Source of the DNA: an uncultured Methanolobus sp. | GTDB lineage: Archaea > Halobacteriota > Methanosarcinia > Methanosarcinales > Methanosarcinaceae | Length of the DNA: 64,000 bases | Direction of reading: 5' to 3' | Assembly (NCBI RefSeq): GCF_963667555.1 | Contig: NZ_OY763421.1 | Span: forward strand, 1,195,562-1,259,561 | Notes under the pieces: model-generated | Told to the model about the DNA's origin: nothing | What the model saw: only the letters and a program-made list of their open reading frames with translations | The model's database searches: none | Position numbers and translations under genes: made by a program | Shown: one piece after another, positions 1 through 8,957 of the stretch | Position numbering within the stretch: the stretch's first letter is position 1 | How the letters are laid out: every line of letters starts with the position of its first letter

Positions 1-250
1 AGAAAGTATTCCAGAGTATTATGCAGATTATTTTGTTTCTTATTGTGGTAAAACACCGGCTCCGCCGGACCATTCGGGTTCGCTCGAGTTATTCATGACT
101 TACGATAAATCAGTTTTCAAATTGATAATAACTCAATTATCCGCTGTTGCATAAGAAGATTGTTTCATTCATCTCAGTCTTCGGATTAGAGCCTTGAACT
201 GACAAAACGGCCTGCTTCCCTCAAAGTTTTAATGCCAGGATTTCTACAGA
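1..250 (+). repeat. MITE-like repeat, copy E (5' end outside window)
   Basis: The window opens inside this element. It has the conserved GC-rich hairpin at 56-68 (CCGGC, 3-nt loop, GCCGG) followed by ACCATTCGGG, and it ends in CAGGATTTCTACAGA at 236-250. That end is the reverse complement of the left terminus of the copies at 22820, 30165 and 35244. The stretch between hairpin and right end is about 95 bases longer than in the other copies. No reading frame is seen. Confidence 0.75.
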
Positions 251-301
251 GCCGGATCAATCTTTCTTTTTTAATCAGTTACAGCGAAAAAAGAATGCCA
301 G

Positions 302-410
302 CATGCAATACAGCAAAGAAGGCTTTTTGTTGTACCAAGGAAGTGACCATATTATAGCTTCCCTTGAAAAACACTGGGTTTATAGGCATTTGTACGCTCT
401 GTATTGCATG
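302..410. repeat. 109-bp element with 12-bp perfect inverted ends
   Basis: CATGCAATACAG at 302-313 is exactly repeated in inverted orientation at 399-410. A weaker second inverted pair lies inside (AAGGAAG near 338, CTTCCCTTG near 358). It sits in non-coding DNA just after the repeat copy E. It could be a tiny mobile element remnant or a structured RNA. No other copy was noticed in this window. Confidence 0.5.
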
Positions 411-1012
411 TAGCAATAGCTATAATGTTTTTGAAGTATATATTATTATTGTTCTAGCTATTAATATTAGATTCACCTAATACGTGCATAATGTAAGTTT
501 TATCTCTTACAGATATGCTTTCTCATTTACTGAGCAAGAAACCCCATTCATTTCATAATTCTCATTTACTTTTCAGTTATCTAGGCAAAACGCGATCAAT
601 GTGTCCTTTTCCCTACTCTACCCAAATCCATTCAAATTAGTATTTGTTATTATATATTTTGTAATAACTACTTACATTTCCTGATCAGAAAGATGATATC
701 AGAAGTTTTGGACTTTACGTTTGAGCTAGTTTACGACTGAACAAGTTACTGAATCAACGCTCATTTGTATTTACAGCCCATTAGCCTGCCTAAATTATTT
801 GAGATTCACATGTTTGGTATGGCACCAAATATAGTTAATTTTTATATTTTATTATTTAACTATATAGTGCCTGAGTATTCTTATTTTTAAATTTGTGGAT
901 TAAATGTCTTAGAATCTATATCATGGGAAAAGTATATAATCATTAGCAAATCAACAATATTCAGCCCATAAATATTATTTGGCACCTATACAAAAATTTG
1001 GTGGATTTGTTG
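411..1012. promoter_or_regulatory. AT-rich upstream region of the zinc transporter with nested inverted repeats
   Basis: No gene is seen here. Two overlapping inverted repeats lie at 813-829 (TTTGGT, 5-nt spacer, ACCAAA) and 821-871 (GGCAC..ATATAGTTAA against TTAACTATATAGTGCC). A further GGCACC half-site is at 981-986, near the start codon. Such dyads upstream of a zinc-uptake gene are plausible binding sites for a metal-responsive repressor. The regulator is not identified and this role is inference. Confidence 0.4.
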
Positions 1013-3079
1013 ATGATGGATAAGAAAAGTACACTCCTGATAATAGGGGTATTAATTGCAGTTGTCCTCCTTGCTGTTATTCTTTCGATACAGGTGGATG
1101 ATGATAGTAAAGGCCTGAAAATCGTAACAAGTGTATATCCTCTGGGTTACATGGCTCAGGAGATAGGAGGAGATAAGGTGCAAGTCGATCTTCTTGTTCC
1201 CGAGAACACGGAGGTCCATTCCTGGTATCCATCTGCATCGGACGTCCTTAAAGCCAGCAAAGCTGACATATTTGTATATAATGGAGCAGGTCTTGAGCCA
1301 TGGGTTGAGTATAGTCTGCTGCCTGCTCTTGAGGGCAGCAACATGACAGTTGTGGAAACAACAAAAGGACTGGACCTGTCAACATCTTATGAGTACGATC
1401 TTACACGCTTATTCATATTCGATAATGACAACTCCCGTACACTTGTTTATGATATAAGTGAAAAAAATGCAGTTCTTGTCACAACCTTGCCATTTGGCAT
1501 GAATACCACCCGACACAGTGGTTTTTTTGACAATGCACCACTTATTAAAAACTCCATGGGCAGCTGTTATCTGTTCGTACCTAATCCTGAAAACCTGGTG
1601 GTCCTTAACACAGGATTGCACGGGGACCACTTCCATGACCCGGAGGTCATAACTTCCATAGATGCGGAAATGCCAAGGCATTATGCTATATCCCCCGATA
1701 ATGAACAGATAGCATTTGCCCTTGATAACGAACAAAAGGTGCTGGTAGTGAATACTGATGTGCCGGGCTCATATACCAAATATGAAGACAAGGGGACTTC
1801 ATCAACAAGTCATGCAACTGTTGTGTATGATGAGGACGGATTGTTATATATCGGGGAAATGAGGACACCGGCAGAAGAGAACCTGCATATAATACAGGCT
1901 TTAAGTGGTGATATTGTGACCGAAGGCAGCGCAGGTGACTCTCCGCATGGTGGAGTCTATTCTTCATTTACAGGTAATGTATACTTCAACGGCAGGGGAG
2001 ATACTTTTGGCCTTGTCAAGGTATCAAGATCAGGATATGAGGGCTTGATCCCATATGCCCACAACGGTACATACCTGACCCGCTCATGGATAAGCGATGA
2101 TGGAAAAAGCCTGATCTCATATGTAGGCGACGAGTCCATGGGTCTTGAATACTCAAGCGTTCTTGTTTATGATCTTGTCAATGAGGTTCTTGAGAAGGAG
2201 ATAAAAGTCCAGGTCCAAAGAGTATCAGTAGAACATGGCTGGCCAAATTCGGTTTTCATTAGTGGCAGCAACATGGTTGCCCTTTCAGATCCCAATGAGG
2301 GTCAGGTAGTGCTGGTTAATCTGACAACTGGAAATACTCATGATGTTCAGCTTGAGGGTTCTTTCCCTCAGGCTATAAGGATAATAGAAAATGAAGACAA
2401 AAATACGTTGTGGGCAGTGACAGCTGATGGCAACGTTCATTTGATAGGCCTGGAAGAGATGTCTGTTATCAGGACATGGGAACTTGAAGAGAAACTTGGT
2501 TCCAATAATGTGCTTGCATTGGTGGCTGTGGAATCCATGTCATCCCAGGTTTATGATCCCCATACATGGATAAGTCCGTATATTGCAATTCAGCAGGGCG
2601 AAAGAATATATGAGACAATTGTTCAGGCAGATCCTGAAAATGAAGCTTACTATACACAGAGATGGAACAACCTGAAAAGTGAACTGTCGGCTCTGGATGA
2701 AAGATACATGAATGAACTTGCCAGTACAGAAAATGAGTATATTTTCGTGACACATTCTGCATATGGATATCTTGCCAGCAGGTATGACTTCCAGCAGGAA
2801 GGAGTTATCGGTATATCGGCAGATGAGCAACCAAGCTCCTCGGCCATGGCAGCTCTTGTTAATCAGATGATAGAAACTGAGACTTACTTCCTGTATGTCG
2901 ATCCGGTCTATTCTGATGCATATGTAAATACATTAAAAAGCAACACTGAGAGTCTGAGCGGGAAGGAAGTACATGTTGAGACCCTCTATCTTATGACCGG
3001 GAATATTGACAATAAAGACTATCTGGAGCAGATGGAAGCAAATCTTGAAGCCCTCAGGAAAGGGCTCGGAGTCGCATGA
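1013..3079 (+). CDS. ZnuA/TroA-family metal-binding protein with an inserted AztD-like beta-propeller
   Basis: This is the substrate-binding protein of a zinc-type ABC transporter, anchored outside the membrane by an N-terminal hydrophobic segment (about residues 8-27). Residues 35-126 are the first lobe of the ZnuA fold, with ligand His69 in VHSWYPS. The second lobe resumes at about residue 514 with DPHTW (His517), THSAYGYL (His581) and VDP (Asp630). Between them, where normal ZnuA has a short His-rich loop, lie about 385 residues that read as a beta-propeller. It contains HGDHFH near residue 203 and resembles the periplasmic zinc chaperone AztD. The ATG at 1013 is chosen because GGTGGA sits 7 bases upstream. 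At 688 residues it is over twice the usual ZnuA length. The znuC- and znuB-type genes follow. The metal is probably zinc, possibly manganese. Confidence 0.85.
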   Translation: MMDKKSTLLIIGVLIAVVLLAVILSIQVDDDSKGLKIVTSVYPLGYMAQEIGGDKVQVDLLVPENTEVHSWYPSASDVLKASKADIFVYNGAGLEPWVEYSLLPALEGSNMTVVETTKGLDLSTSYEYDLTRLFIFDNDNSRTLVYDISEKNAVLVTTLPFGMNTTRHSGFFDNAPLIKNSMGSCYLFVPNPENLVVLNTGLHGDHFHDPEVITSIDAEMPRHYAISPDNEQIAFALDNEQKVLVVNTDVPGSYTKYEDKGTSSTSHATVVYDEDGLLYIGEMRTPAEENLHIIQALSGDIVTEGSAGDSPHGGVYSSFTGNVYFNGRGDTFGLVKVSRSGYEGLIPYAHNGTYLTRSWISDDGKSLISYVGDESMGLEYSSVLVYDLVNEVLEKEIKVQVQRVSVEHGWPNSVFISGSNMVALSDPNEGQVVLVNLTTGNTHDVQLEGSFPQAIRIIENEDKNTLWAVTADGNVHLIGLEEMSVIRTWELEEKLGSNNVLALVAVESMSSQVYDPHTWISPYIAIQQGERIYETIVQADPENEAYYTQRWNNLKSELSALDERYMNELASTENEYIFVTHSAYGYLASRYDFQQEGVIGISADEQPSSSAMAALVNQMIETETYFLYVDPVYSDAYVNTLKSNTESLSGKEVHVETLYLMTGNIDNKDYLEQMEANLEALRKGLGVA

Positions 3080-3114
3080 TCAACTTATAGGTTTGCATAG
3101 AGAAATCATGAAAG

Positions 3115-3144
3115 ACAAAGAGGATGAAAAGTCATCTTCTTTGT
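3115..3144 (+). terminator. Hairpin between binding-protein and ATPase genes
   Basis: A 13-bp stem with one G.U pair and a 4-base loop (3115-3127 against 3132-3144). It lies 35 bases after the binding-protein stop. There is no long T run, so it is more likely an attenuator or mRNA-stabilising stem that keeps the binding protein in excess over the transporter. Confidence 0.5.
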
Positions 3145-3212
3145 GTATTCTTTGCCTATATTCTAAGATGTGATTTTCATACTATTCTAAAAAATTACCA
3201 GGGTATCAACAT

Positions 3213-4007
3213 ATGATCAGCAATAAAAAGACTTCAGAAGTTGTACTCAAAGTCAATGAACTGGATGTTTCCAGAGGTAACAGCAATGTTATCCGGAAGG
3301 CGAGCTTTTCCATTCATAAGGGTGACTATGTTGGAATAATCGGTCCCAATGGCGGGGGTAAAACAACTTTGATCTTAAGCATACTAGGTGAGATCGAGCA
3401 TGAAAAAGGAAGTATTGAATTGTTCGGTCAGAATACTGCCAGTTTTACCCAATGGGATAAAGTGGCTTACATTCCGCAGAATGCCATCGAATTTGATTAC
3501 CATTTTCCTTTAAGTGTCAAAGAACTTGTTTCTTTAGGACGGGTCAGAAAATCGAATATATTCAGGAGACTAAATTCAAAGGACTGGGAGAAGGTCAATG
3601 AAGCAATGGAACTTATGGGTATATCCGATCTTGCAGACCGAAGGATTGGACAACTTTCAGGAGGACAGAAACAAAGAGCATTTGTTGCAAAGGCTCTTGT
3701 AAGAGACCCTGAAGTTATTTTTTTGGATGAGCCAATAACAGGAATGGATTTTGAGACGCAGGAGCGGTTCTATATGACCCTGAGCAACCTGAATCTTCAT
3801 AAGAAATTAACCATCCTGGTTGTATCCCACGATCTGACGGCCGTATTCTGTCGTATGTCAAGGGTGATCTGTGTAAATCATAAGGTTCACGATTCTGAGA
3901 TAAGACCTGACCTTGATCCTAATGATTTCCTGCAGGAAGCTTATGGGGAACATTTCCACTTTGTATTCCACGATCATAAATGCCAGGGTGATTTCAATGG
4001 TGCTTGA
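3213..4007 (+). CDS. Zinc/manganese-type ABC transporter ATP-binding protein
   Basis: Cytoplasmic ATPase that powers the metal importer. It has Walker A GPNGGGKTT (about residue 43), Q-loop IPQNA, signature LSGGQKQR, Walker B VIFLDEP and the switch His in VVSHDL. The 264-residue length and the sequence between Q-loop and signature fit the ZnuC/MntA class. The permease gene overlaps its end by 11 bases, so the two are co-translated. The start ATG has only a weak ribosome site. Substrate is inferred from the neighbouring binding protein. Confidence 0.88.
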   Translation: MISNKKTSEVVLKVNELDVSRGNSNVIRKASFSIHKGDYVGIIGPNGGGKTTLILSILGEIEHEKGSIELFGQNTASFTQWDKVAYIPQNAIEFDYHFPLSVKELVSLGRVRKSNIFRRLNSKDWEKVNEAMELMGISDLADRRIGQLSGGQKQRAFVAKALVRDPEVIFLDEPITGMDFETQERFYMTLSNLNLHKKLTILVVSHDLTAVFCRMSRVICVNHKVHDSEIRPDLDPNDFLQEAYGEHFHFVFHDHKCQGDFNGA

Positions 4008-4830
4008 TCTTTTTCTTGGTGATCTTCCTCAATTGTTGAGGATGCCTTTTTTCCAGATGGCACTGATAGGTGGATGCCTGATATCCCTGATATGTTCTAC
4101 AATGGGCCTTTTCATAGTCCTGAGGAAAGAATCAATGATAGGCGATAGTGTAGCTCACACTGCCTTTGGGGGGATAGCTCTTGGACTTCTGATAGGTACC
4201 GATCCTATATTCACTGCGATGATCATCTCGATTCTTTCGCTTCTCGGTATATCTTATATGAGAAGCAAAGGTATTGCAGAATCAGATTCAGCTATGGCTA
4301 TCATGCTTGCAGGAGGATTTTCTCTCGGACTTATAGTCATCAGCATTGCAGGAGGTTTTAATGTTGCTCTTATGGACTATCTTTTCGGTTCTATACTGAC
4401 CATCACAATGGATGATATGATCCTTATATGCGTATTAGGGATTGCAGTTTTTGCAGTTATGATGCTATTGTACAAGGAACTACTGGCAATCACATTCGAT
4501 GAAAGGGCTTCCTGGATGAATGGTATCCCGGTTTCCGGTATTTCTGTTGTTTTCAATATACTCATGGGCATAACAATAGTGCTCTCAATAAAAGTGGTGG
4601 GAATTATCCTTGTAGTTGCACTTATTGTCATTCCTGCCCTTACAGCGCTGCAACTGGAGCAATCATTCCGCAATACCGTCATATATAGCATGACCTTCGG
4701 TCTTTTCAGCATGGTCGCAGGAATCATCATCTCCGGGATAATGGATGTAGCAGCAGCAGGGGTGATTGTGTTTACAGGTATCCTTATGTTCCTTATGGTA
4801 ACTAGTTATAAACGCCTGAGTAAAACATGA
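3997..4830 (+). CDS. Zinc/manganese-type ABC transporter permease
   Basis: Integral membrane subunit of the ABC-3 (ZnuB/MntB) family. About eight hydrophobic segments are visible, and the typical RKESMIGDSVAHTAFGGIALG stretch follows the first. The start at 3997 is chosen because GGGTGA lies 7 bases upstream and because it gives a 277-residue protein beginning just before the first membrane segment. A longer frame back to 3913 would lie inside the ATPase gene. It forms the pore with the upstream ATPase and receives metal from the propeller-bearing binding protein. Confidence 0.88.
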   Translation: MVLDLFLGDLPQLLRMPFFQMALIGGCLISLICSTMGLFIVLRKESMIGDSVAHTAFGGIALGLLIGTDPIFTAMIISILSLLGISYMRSKGIAESDSAMAIMLAGGFSLGLIVISIAGGFNVALMDYLFGSILTITMDDMILICVLGIAVFAVMMLLYKELLAITFDERASWMNGIPVSGISVVFNILMGITIVLSIKVVGIILVVALIVIPALTALQLEQSFRNTVIYSMTFGLFSMVAGIIISGIMDVAAAGVIVFTGILMFLMVTSYKRLSKT

Positions 4831-5244
4831 CCCTCGGATTTCCTCTTCGACTGGAATACGCAGAATTCGGAATAACTGTATGCTGAATGAATTCCATAAA
4901 GGAAGAAACTATACTAAATAACCTGCTTCTTTCGCTTAACAGGTTGAAAAAATGAATAATAGATAGGCAGGGTTAATATTACTATGGGGTATCTTCATAG
5001 ATTTAAATCTGAGAATCTGATCAGTTTTATCATCTGATGAGCCTTCTTTTTTACCACAGGTCAATTTTAATTCACCATAGTTGGGCAGGACTATTGAGTA
5101 GCTTTACAAAAAGAATATATATTCTGATAACATATATAGGCATGACTACAAAAAATAAGGATAGTTATTAGTTTTGTAGCATATAAGAGTGGAAGTAATT
5201 CACAAAGATTGAAACGTTGTTATAGTATGTAAGGAGGAAAAGTG
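4831..5244. other. Intergenic region, promoter of wHTH gene
   Basis: No gene is seen. AT-rich tracts around 5115-5150 (AATATATATTC, ACATATATAGG) could supply the TATA element of the gene at 5245, whose ribosome site AGGAGG is at 5232-5237. Confidence 0.4.
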
Positions 5245-5565
5245 ATGATAATAGGGTATAATGTTTTTTTGAGAAAAGTTGCTACAGCAGTTGATTCAGA
5301 ATCTAATTTTACTGTAAGTACGCTGGCAACTAAACTTAATCTCAGACAGGATGAATTCAGGAATATCCTGAACATCATGGAAAAAAAAGGAGACCTGGAA
5401 TGTATAACTGAGATTTTAAATGAACTGGGCGAAAAAAGCAGTGTTTCTTCAGGAGACTGTGTACGTACTTTCAAAAAAAGGAAGATAAAGTCATACAAAC
5501 TAACGGAAAAAGGAAGGAAGGCATTTGAAAGTCTTCCTGACAACTCAGTTATTGTTTTTTACTAG
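5245..5565 (+). CDS. Small winged-helix DNA-binding protein
   Basis: A 106-residue protein of unknown target. Residues 20-55 read as a helix-turn-helix (VSTLATKLNLRQDEFRNILNIME), followed by a basic wing (FKKRKIKSYKLTEKGRKAF) typical of small archaeal winged-helix regulators with the TEKG motif. The ATG at 5245 is preferred over the GTG three bases earlier because AGGAGG is then 7 bases away. It stands alone between the metal transporter and the exported chelatase-like gene, so regulation of either is possible but unproven. Confidence 0.6.
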   Translation: MIIGYNVFLRKVATAVDSESNFTVSTLATKLNLRQDEFRNILNIMEKKGDLECITEILNELGEKSSVSSGDCVRTFKKRKIKSYKLTEKGRKAFESLPDNSVIVFY

Positions 5566-6173
5566 ATTGGTTCTTTTTTTCAAATATTCAGTTCAATGGT
5601 TTTGTTGCAAGTAAATTATTCATTATCTTCATAGAATGGCTGAAACTAACTATGAAGGCACAGGATTAAAATATCTATAACTCTGATCCTGGATTTTTTG
5701 TGATTGTTATGATGTTTTAGAGTCATGTTAGCTTGTCCTAAAATATGAATACAGGACAGCTGTCTAACAGATACAAGTTTTTAAAATACTTCTTCAGAAG
5801 AAATCCAATTATACAGTACCAACTCTAAAATGCGGATGCTACCATGCAGCATTCTGGAAAATAATGTTGCACAATTGAGAGTGACCTATGTAACCTGCTT
5901 TAGGGAGTTGAATGTGCTTTTGGGTATGGTGCTGCACAGTAGCAATAACACTAACATTTCTGTATTATTTAACTTTTTCGTACAGACTAAATTTTATAGC
6001 TGAAAGGGATTCATACATTTTGTACTGATAATTGCTCGTTTGACCTCTTAATGGAAAATCGCACGTTAACGCCGTTAAATGTTAGGTTATCATTGTTATA
6101 CTAATCTTATTAGGGTATCCTATACATGTTCCTAACGTTCTATTAATAGCATCCTAAGAGGATGTGACTATTT
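5566..6173. promoter_or_regulatory. 608-base leader region before the exported chelatase gene
   Basis: No reading frame is supported. A 10-bp palindrome GACAGCTGTC lies at 5755-5764. Just upstream of the next gene, GTTAGG (about 6081) and CCTAAC (about 6132) form a spaced inverted pair flanking AT-rich DNA. This may be an operator or promoter. I could not match a known riboswitch. Confidence 0.35.
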
Positions 6174-8117
6174 ATGAAAAAAAAGCAAAAAGCAATTTCA
6201 AAGACCATTACAGCCGTTCTGGTGGTCTTTATGATGGTATTGGTGACAGGATTGCCTGCAGGTGCCAGCAACTCTTCTGCAACTGAAAAAGTAGGAGTCC
6301 TTATACTGGCCCACGGAAGCACAAGTGAAAGCTGGTGTGACTCGGTCAGAACCGCAGTAGATGATACAAATATTGATTATCCAATTGAGATTGGTTTCCT
6401 TGAAATGGTGGACAATGAAACCATCCCGGATGCAGTCGATAAACTGGATGAGCAGGGAGTAACAAAGATCATAGCTGTTCCGCTGTTCATCTCATCCAGC
6501 AGTGGTCATATTGATGAGATCCGGTACATCCTTGGTCTCACAGAGGAAGCTCCTGAAGCCGGATTGGTACAGGTAGACACGGATTCTGAAATAGTGATGA
6601 CAGATGCAATGGATGATCACTCGTTCATTGCAAAAATAATAGCAGACCGTGCTTCCGAATTAGTGCAGGATGCAGAGAATGAAACCGTGGTCATTGCGTT
6701 ACATGGCTCCACAGGTGAAGAGCTGAACGGATGGATCGAAAGCTCTGCTTCCCTGGCAGACAAGGCAAAACTCATCCTGAGGCACAGTATGGGAATCAAC
6801 ATAGAGAATGTTACATATGGATTCATCAACGTGGATGACTCCAACGAGGAACTTGCAGGCTATGAGATAAGCAAGGTAGTTAGCAACGTATCTGAAAATT
6901 CTCACCCGGTAGTTATTCCTGTGTTTGTATGTGAAGGATACTACACAAATACTAAAATACCCCGTCTTCTGGAAGAAACAGATTACAGTTATCCGGATGA
7001 AGGCTCAAGAGCGCTTATTCCTCACAATATGGTTGGTGACTGGATAGAGGTAATGGTTGCAAAAGAGCTTTCCTATCCTGAGATATCAATTTATGACGAT
7101 GGAAATCTGGAAATAATTTCCCTTGAAGATCTGCCGGAAGTATGTCTTTGCGGAATATGCGCATACCGCACTTCCCTTGAAGCATTCTCATATGGGGAGG
7201 TATGGGATGGAGTTGCACAAAGAGGCGACATTAGCATAATCAGCGCCCATCCTTCTGATGGACATGAATCTACTTTCCTCTATATACTCGGTGATCTGAC
7301 TGATGATTATGCAATTGAAGCACCGGAAGGTACTGATGAAACCCATCTTACACCGCAGAACTATGCTTACAGGTTCATTCAGAAATCAACCGGCGATTAC
7401 GTGGATGTTTCTATCAGTGATGATGTATTCTATGACCGGATGTATGACCTGAGAACTAAAGCAAAACTCGGTACTGCAAGTACTGATGAGAAGCTTGCTT
7501 TCCAGTTGCTCAAATCCATGATGCAGGAAAAAATGACATACGGCCCTTCAGATGAACTGTTCGATGTAACCGTATCTATCTCAGATGCACTAACCATCTC
7601 ATCAGGGTGGGATTTCATATCAGTTCCTTATGAGCTTGAGGATGCATCCATTGATTCTGTATTTTCAGACGTGGATTATGATGTGCTGCTTTATTACAAT
7701 ACAGAATCCGGCATGTGGGAGCAGGGCGGTGCAGATTTCACGGAACTGGAACCACTCAAAGCTTACTGGATAAAGAATTCCCAGGGATATGCACAGCTTG
7801 TGTCAGGTGAAAAACTCGAACCTGAAGTACCTGCTGTGCCAGCAACAATAACATTGCATCCCGGCTGGAATGCTGTTGGGTATAGTGATGCATCAGACTC
7901 CCTTTCCGCAGAAATGACCCTCCAGTCAATGGATGATTCATATTCATTGATAAAAGGGTCCTACAATTCTGCAGATATGAGCTACGGATATGTCGGTCAC
8001 AATGGTGAAACCGGTATTATTTCCGGTAGTCATGTGGGTACTGATGCTTTTGAGATGTCTCCCTACAACGGATACTGGGTTCTGGTGACACAGGAAACAA
8101 CATTGTACGGATTCTGA
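6174..8117 (+). CDS. Exported tandem CbiX-like chelatase with FmdE-like domain and surface repeats
   Basis: A 647-residue secreted protein. Residues 1-31 are a signal peptide ending PAGA-S. Residues 38-150 are a CbiX/SirB-like domain (LAHGST with His47; SSSGHI with His112). Residues 170-300 are a second, more diverged one (ALHGST, His177). Residues 320-450 resemble the FmdE family (CLCGICAYRTSLEA, with Cys324, 326 and 329). From about 460 two repeats of the type GW-[D/N]-FISVPY / GWNAVGY follow, as seen in archaeal cell-surface proteins. CbiX enzymes insert cobalt or nickel into tetrapyrroles inside the cell. A secreted version would instead bind or scavenge metal or tetrapyrrole outside. That function is inference. 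A surface protein follows. Confidence 0.75.
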   Translation: MKKKQKAISKTITAVLVVFMMVLVTGLPAGASNSSATEKVGVLILAHGSTSESWCDSVRTAVDDTNIDYPIEIGFLEMVDNETIPDAVDKLDEQGVTKIIAVPLFISSSSGHIDEIRYILGLTEEAPEAGLVQVDTDSEIVMTDAMDDHSFIAKIIADRASELVQDAENETVVIALHGSTGEELNGWIESSASLADKAKLILRHSMGINIENVTYGFINVDDSNEELAGYEISKVVSNVSENSHPVVIPVFVCEGYYTNTKIPRLLEETDYSYPDEGSRALIPHNMVGDWIEVMVAKELSYPEISIYDDGNLEIISLEDLPEVCLCGICAYRTSLEAFSYGEVWDGVAQRGDISIISAHPSDGHESTFLYILGDLTDDYAIEAPEGTDETHLTPQNYAYRFIQKSTGDYVDVSISDDVFYDRMYDLRTKAKLGTASTDEKLAFQLLKSMMQEKMTYGPSDELFDVTVSISDALTISSGWDFISVPYELEDASIDSVFSDVDYDVLLYYNTESGMWEQGGADFTELEPLKAYWIKNSQGYAQLVSGEKLEPEVPAVPATITLHPGWNAVGYSDASDSLSAEMTLQSMDDSYSLIKGSYNSADMSYGYVGHNGETGIISGSHVGTDAFEMSPYNGYWVLVTQETTLYGF

Positions 8118-8151
8118 TGAATGGATGACGGAGAAAGGATTGGAATAAAAT

Positions 8152-8175
8152 GAAGATGGGTATTTTCCCATCTTC
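8152..8175 (+). terminator. Stem-loop after the chelatase-like gene
   Basis: GAAGATGGG (8152-8160) pairs perfectly with CCCATCTTC (8167-8175) around a 6-base loop. It lies between the chelatase-like and surface-protein genes. The downstream T run is short, so partial read-through is likely. Confidence 0.5.
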
Positions 8176-8202
8176 TCTTACTATTTCTTGAAAGGTGAAA
8201 AA

Positions 8203-8922
8203 ATGTTTTCAAATTTTGACATAAGCAGTTTTTACAAATTAAGATATACAGTTCTGCTTGTGATGCTGGTTGCAGGACTATCTGCCATGCCTGTTCATGC
8301 AGATTCAGGTGCAGTTCCTTCCCTGCCTCTGATACTTGAAGGCAGTGTCAATGTAGGAGCTGAAGCCGCAGCGGCAGGTACAGAGATAACAGCAGAGCTT
8401 GACGGTAAAGTTATCGGAAGCACTACTGTAAGCTCGGATGGAGTCTATGGAGAATATCCTGGTACGAAACTGGTGGTAACATGTGAACCCGAAGACTATG
8501 AAAATATCAGGTTCTATGTGGATGGTATTGAATCCGGGAGTTCAGGAGCGGATTTAAGCAACTTAAATCCCGGTGACACAGTAAATATTGACCTTGAAGT
8601 TTCTGCATCGTATGATTCTGATTCTGATAGCAATACTAAAAGCAGTTCCTCTTCCGGCAGTTCTGGTGGCATTGGAACCTCAGCTTCAACATCATCTCCA
8701 TCAACTGTCTCAGCAGAAAATGAAGATGCAAATGTTGCTATTGAGAATGAAAATGGAAAGCTTGAAAGTACTGTAGACGAGATTCCTGTCTCTACCGAAG
8801 AATCAGTATCTATCACTCCGGAAGAGACATCCGGTGTGTCTTCAGCATCAGTAATTGCAGTTACATTTCTGGTAGCTCTCGTAGTCCTGCTGGGAATTAT
8901 GAAAGTTAAAGGTAGTAAATGA
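8203..8922 (+). CDS. Exported surface protein with Ser-rich linker and C-terminal membrane anchor
   Basis: A 239-residue protein. Residues 14-34 form a signal peptide. An all-beta domain follows (about 45-125: GSVNVGAEAAAAGTEI, YVDGIESG), of a type seen in archaeal proteins with a G-x-V...AGT-x-[IV] start. Then comes a long Ser/Gly/acidic low-complexity linker, and a single membrane helix with a KVKGSK tail at the end. The ATG at 8203 follows AGGTGA by 4 bases. It probably stands on the cell surface together with the chelatase-like protein upstream. Binding partner unknown. Confidence 0.6.
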   Translation: MFSNFDISSFYKLRYTVLLVMLVAGLSAMPVHADSGAVPSLPLILEGSVNVGAEAAAAGTEITAELDGKVIGSTTVSSDGVYGEYPGTKLVVTCEPEDYENIRFYVDGIESGSSGADLSNLNPGDTVNIDLEVSASYDSDSDSNTKSSSSSGSSGGIGTSASTSSPSTVSAENEDANVAIENENGKLESTVDEIPVSTEESVSITPEETSGVSSASVIAVTFLVALVVLLGIMKVKGSK

Positions 8923-8957
8923 TGTAGTCTACAAAATCATTTTCAGGGAGTGAAACA

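Noticed and set aside
3913..3996. Upstream start for the zinc permease
   Set aside because: The extra 28 codons lie inside the ATPase gene, have no membrane character and lack a ribosome site, unlike the ATG at 3997.
5566..6173. Cobalamin riboswitch upstream of the exported chelatase-like gene
   Set aside because: No B12-box or other conserved riboswitch core could be recognised by eye.
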